From Camarhynchus parvulus (taxonomy: Eukaryota; Chordata; Aves; Passeriformes; Thraupidae), in NCBI RefSeq assembly GCF_901933205.1, contig NC_044600.1:310001-374000 (forward strand): a DNA stretch of 64,000 nucleotides. Reading direction: 5' to 3'. Below are positions 60,401-64,000 of this stretch, piece by piece. The stretch's first letter is position 1, and every line of letters starts with the position of its first letter. A program made the translations under genes and the position numbers. The notes below the pieces were generated by a model. The model searched no databases, was not told where the DNA came from, and worked only from the letters and a program-made list of their open reading frames with translations.

Positions 60401-62304
60401 AAAAACATCAGGCAGGTGCCACACGAGTCAGCACAGCCGGGCTTTGCTGTGAGAGCCCCTGAGAAAATGCTGGTGCTGGAGTCTTCCCCTCCAGACCTGC
60501 TCTTTTCAGGCTGTTGTCTCTACCCCCTTTGGCTGAGATTTGCAGGAGCTGAGCCTAAACACCTCTTCTCTCAGAACTCTGGGCTTTACTGTTATGTGTG
60601 GCATCCCAAATCCTTTATCTTTAAGCCTGACGTTCCACTGGATTATTGTATTTCAGCCTTTGAAAGATTTTCTCTTTTCCTCAAACATGCACAAAAATAT
60701 TGTTCAAAGTTCCACTCATTGTCAAGGCTATTGGTGCTTCCAGTTTGCTGCCAGGGGTAAAGCACAGAACTATTTTAGATGGATCAAGGAACTTGCCCAG
60801 TTACTGGTTAATTTTCTCCTTGGATGTTCAAAGACAAGTCCTCTTGTAGTACGTCAGCATAATTTAAAAATATTTTTCTTAATTATTCTAAAGCTCTGTT
60901 TGCTTATGAAGCTGTTGCTACCCTTTTGAATCCAATTATTTATAAGTAATATGTTTAGCACGTGTTCTTGAGGGAACCAAGCCCTGTAAGTCAGACACCG
61001 ACTGGTGTTTTGGTGTTGGTCTATTGCCCAGTGTCAGTGCCTGTGAAATTGCCTGAAAACTCTTACAGTAAATTTCCTGAATATACCCACAGAGGGCTGG
61101 AAAACAATGTTGTGTCACAGATGGATTTACCAGGGTCTAACCCATCACACTGCCCTCCTCCCTTTGGCAGCAGGAATCAGAACTTTGACCTGTGACTGTA
61201 AAAGAAAGAAACATCACTGCCTGAACTTGAAAAAAAGGAAAATCTTAGTGACAATCTTCATAGCATTTGATAGTTTCCTTCCTCAGGGCCCCATCACCAG
61301 TGGAGGGGTGCAGTGCCAGTCTGCAGAGCAAGTTCTGTCACCTCAGCAGAGTCCCTTGATGTCCACCATCTGAAGGAAGGACAGGAGCTGCTGCATGTGC
61401 TCAGTAGAAGAGATTTCCCTGTAAGGATCTCGGGGAATGTGTGGACCAGCAGCCCTCCCTGAACCCTTGCCCTTGCACGGTGGCCCTGTTGTGATTGCTG
61501 TTTTAAGTTAGCTCAAGCCTGCAGCTGAGGTGCAGTCCCTTCCCTGATGAGTACTGAGCTGCAGCTTCTGAGCCTTCGCTGTCAGAGGCGAGGCTGATGC
61601 TGAGTGCCCGGACTGGAGTGTCTGCTCTTTACCTGTGCACTGCCTGTGGCAGCCCCCTCAGAAGGGGCTGGGGGCTTTGTGGGACTGGCTACAAAGGCCC
61701 GTGCCTGACCTTGATGAGCTTAACAAAGCCAGATCCTCTGGTATCTGAGTGTGACCCTGATTTAACAGGGCACTTCTAAGCCCTGCCATCCTGGTTCTGA
61801 CAATGTCCTGACTAATCAGATTAACCCCAAATCTCAAGCTTATTCTTTCTTCTCATAGGTAAAGAATACCATTTTTCCTGAGAGAGATTATTTTCCAATA
61901 CTCATTTATGGGCATGAGTTGAATAACTACAACCAGTTACAGTTTCATCAGAGAGACAAGCTGTTAAGGTGGAAATCGTTAGATAGCAGTATCATTTGAT
62001 TGAAGGGCAGTATATGCTGCTAGGTTCTGAGCTTTTCCCAAAAGAAATCGAAAACTTGTCAGATTTCAGCCTGGATCCTTATTTATCCAGATGGAAGGTT
62101 CAGTCTTATGCTGCCAAAGATTTTGCAAGCTTTTCTTACAAGCATATTAAAATCCTAGTGTTGCCATATGTCATTTGGCAATAATTGTCCTTTGCCTCTC
62201 TTCTGAATAATATTTAGCTTTATCATCATCATTATTAGTTGCTACTGTTCTGCTGGGAGCACTAGTTTGCATTTAATTACAGACCACTTGCAAATAGCCT
62301 ATGT
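57409..62304. other. Unique non-coding stretch
   Basis: Contains the longest open frame outside the tandem arrays and GC-rich parts (58027-58605, +, 192 codons) and another of 151 codons (60305-60760, +). I recognise neither as a known protein, and both have other frames on the same or opposite strand. T-runs lie at 58258-58270 and 58788-58796. No repeat family is recognised. Confidence 0.5.
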
Positions 62305-62345
62305 GGCCCTGATTCAGCAAACACTTCTAGCAGGTGTGTCATTTT
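62305..62345. repeat. Old amniote palindromic repeat fragment
   Basis: 'GGCCCTGATTCAGCAAACAC' is the end motif of the old sauropsid repeat (ccctgatccagcaaagcac). Only this end is recognisable. Confidence 0.45.
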
Positions 62346-62750
62346 GAAGCAAGTGAATGAGCCTGTTGAGGTTCCGTGTGGCTCTGGTACCTTCTCTGCC
62401 TGGCATGCACTGACTGCAGGGGCCCTGGCTCTAGAGAGTGTCCATGCAGAGGGGCTGCTCTGGCCCCGTGGTCTCACAGGCGTGAGGCTGAGGCTGCCAA
62501 TTGCCACACTTGTCATATCTTAGGTTATCACCTGAAATGGCTCTGAAACTGCACCTGGCAGCCCACTGGCATTAGACAGAACTTGAGGACTTTTGGATTT
62601 CTTGGAAAGGACAACAGCTTTTTGTCAGCTGAAGACAAAGTAGAATCCTCTATCTTGCATGCTTCCTTGGCTCGGTATAAATTTTAGTAAGATTCTCTAT
62701 ACTAGAAGTAAAACTTGGCTAAATGACCTACCAGGCAGCAGGATATGCCA
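62346..62750. other. Unique non-coding stretch
   Basis: Nothing recognisable; GC-moderate to 62500. Confidence 0.55.
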
Positions 62751-63390
62751 GGCACATTCACAATATTGTATAATTTAATTGGCTAGTTGGAAATGCATAA
62801 TAAAATACAGGGTGTTTGAGTTATTACTTAGCTGCCTATGTAATTACTTCTGTTTAATATTTAATTGTGTTGATCTTTCTGTCTTGTCTTTGTTCCACAC
62901 AGAAAATAGATCCCCCTTTTTGTCTATTCACAGGCACTGGGCTACTGGGTAGAGGGCTTTGCAGCTAATCTTCCTGATTGTTCAAATGTCACCGTAAAAT
63001 ATTTAGCATCTTGATAACTCCAAAGCTATCAAAACAGATTGGTTGGTAACAATTAAAATTATGCTAACATCACTAAAACAGATATAACGGAGTGATGCTT
63101 GTTAAGCACTTAATGATCCCTTTCTCCAAGGAATTCCATTTCAATTTCTTTATGCTCCCTGATTGCTTTACTGCATCCTGCAGGTTCTGTGCACTGCTGC
63201 TCTGTGTAATACATATTCAAACCCTTCTCTGAGCTCTCATCATGCCAATCAAGGATGCAAATGGAGTCTGTATGACTGTGTGATCAGAATTTCTTGCTTG
63301 TTTGCAAGCCCGTAAATAATGGAGTGAATAAGGATCTGATGTGTAATAGTATAAAAGTAATCAGACCTCGTATCTGGCTTCCAGTAAACA
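62751..63390. promoter_or_regulatory. Candidate conserved regulatory block
   Basis: About 640 bases have low repeat content and a high density of factor-type motifs. These include ACAATATTG (SOX-like pair), ATGCATAATAA (POU-like), TTTAATTGG, TAATTAC, TTTAATTGTG and TTGATAACTCC. No open frame of note covers most of it and no transposon is visible in it. This profile is typical of deeply conserved non-coding elements near developmental genes. Conservation could not be measured, so this is inference. Confidence 0.3.
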
Positions 63391-63397
63391 TCAGTAT

Positions 63398-63482
63398 GGC
63401 CCTGATCCAGCCACTGCTGTAATCAATGGGAGGCTTTTATTGACTTTAATGGGAGTTGAATTAGGCCTTGTCTGAGGCTTGA
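63398..63482. repeat. Old amniote palindromic repeat
   Basis: It runs from 'GGCCCTGATCCAGCCACTG' through 'caatgggaggcttttATTGA' and 'CTTTAATGGGAGTTGAATTA' to 'GGCCTTGTC'. Both the end motif and the TGACTTCAATGGGA-type core are present. It is ancient and inactive. Confidence 0.6.
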
Positions 63483-64000
63483 GAATTCAGCTGCAGCTCT
63501 GGGGCCGCTCCTTGGCCGGTGTAACCTGGCTTTGTGCTCCTGGAGATCAGACAGCTGATCTGCCTCGCCCTGCCGAGCCCGTGGCAGGCGCACCCTGCCC
63601 TGCGCTGCCCTCACCCTCGCGCACTGCAGCTTTCTGTGCCAGGCCAGCTCTGGCCTCTGCTGCCTTCAGCTGTTCACCTACGAGCTTACAGTGCTTGAAA
63701 TGTGTCATATCTTTAGAAAAACCTTCTACTTGAAAGGAATTCTAATAATCATTCTTTTGAACTTTAGGTTTTTATATTTTCATTGTTTATAAAGGAACAA
63801 TATCTATTCCTTTTACTTTACTTTGGCTGCAAGGGAAAAATGAGCCTAATTAGCAAAACCAAAAATAAGCTAAGCTGATCAGAAAAGCAGTTCTTGCAAA
63901 TTTGACGACCTTCCCTTGCAAATGCTGATATGAAAAAGGATAAAGATTTTATGAAGTGTCCTTGCTTTGGAGTTTTGTAGGCATGAATGGGTAGAGAAGA
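63483..64000. other. Unique stretch at the right edge
   Basis: GC-rich with some CpGs to 63670, then AT-rich. No gene is recognised. Confidence 0.5.

Overview
This 64 kb window reads as non-coding DNA from a bird. The main evidence is a CR1 LINE 3' end at about 51015-51375, which ends in the diverged ATTCTRTG-type octamer tail typical of avian CR1. Two shorter CR1 scraps lie near 24.5 kb and 57.35 kb. Several very old amniote SINE (MIR/CORE-SINE type) relics are also present, and the overall load of interspersed repeats is low. The species cannot be fixed from the sequence, and crocodilians or turtles are not strictly excluded. There are no bacterial-style operons, rRNA, tRNA or CRISPR arrays. 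I found no exon that I can assign to a known protein. The window is most simply intergenic or deep-intronic sequence.

Layout. 1-3.6 kb is AT-rich unique sequence with one MIR relic. 3.6-4.18 kb is a GC-rich compound minisatellite (45-46 bp units, then about 38 bp units). 4.2-6.6 kb is unique. 6.6-6.93 kb is a 36-bp minisatellite. 6.9-22.2 kb is mostly unique, with a T/G-rich low-complexity tract (12.5 kb), a MIR SINE (14.3 kb), a small CpG-rich peak (19.1-19.4 kb) and a last-exon-like signal set (21.5 kb). 22.17-22.63 kb is a pyrimidine CCTG/CCTT tract followed by a 13-bp G-rich minisatellite with G-quadruplex motifs. 22.6-37.0 kb is unique sequence with old repeats and several strong hairpins. 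37.04-38.23 kb is a long minisatellite of about 31 units (36/42 bp), bracketed by 40-bp near-identical direct repeats. 38.3-42.7 kb is unique. 42.73-43.21 kb is a 27-bp minisatellite. 43.2-64 kb is unique sequence with MIR relics, two identical RFX X-box palindromes (48.36 and 50.25 kb), the main CR1 copy, and an AT-rich block rich in homeodomain-type motifs at the right end.

The longest open frames, apart from one of about 950 bp overlapping the first array, lie in the minisatellites. They are artefacts: array periods divisible by 3 (36, 42, 27, 45), or a stop-free unit read in all three phases (13 bp), keep frames open, often on both strands. They should not be annotated as genes. The features most worth testing are the five GC-rich tandem arrays, the twin X-boxes, the perfect hairpins and the candidate conserved blocks. 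All functional statements about these are inference, because no alignment, expression or structural computation could be run.
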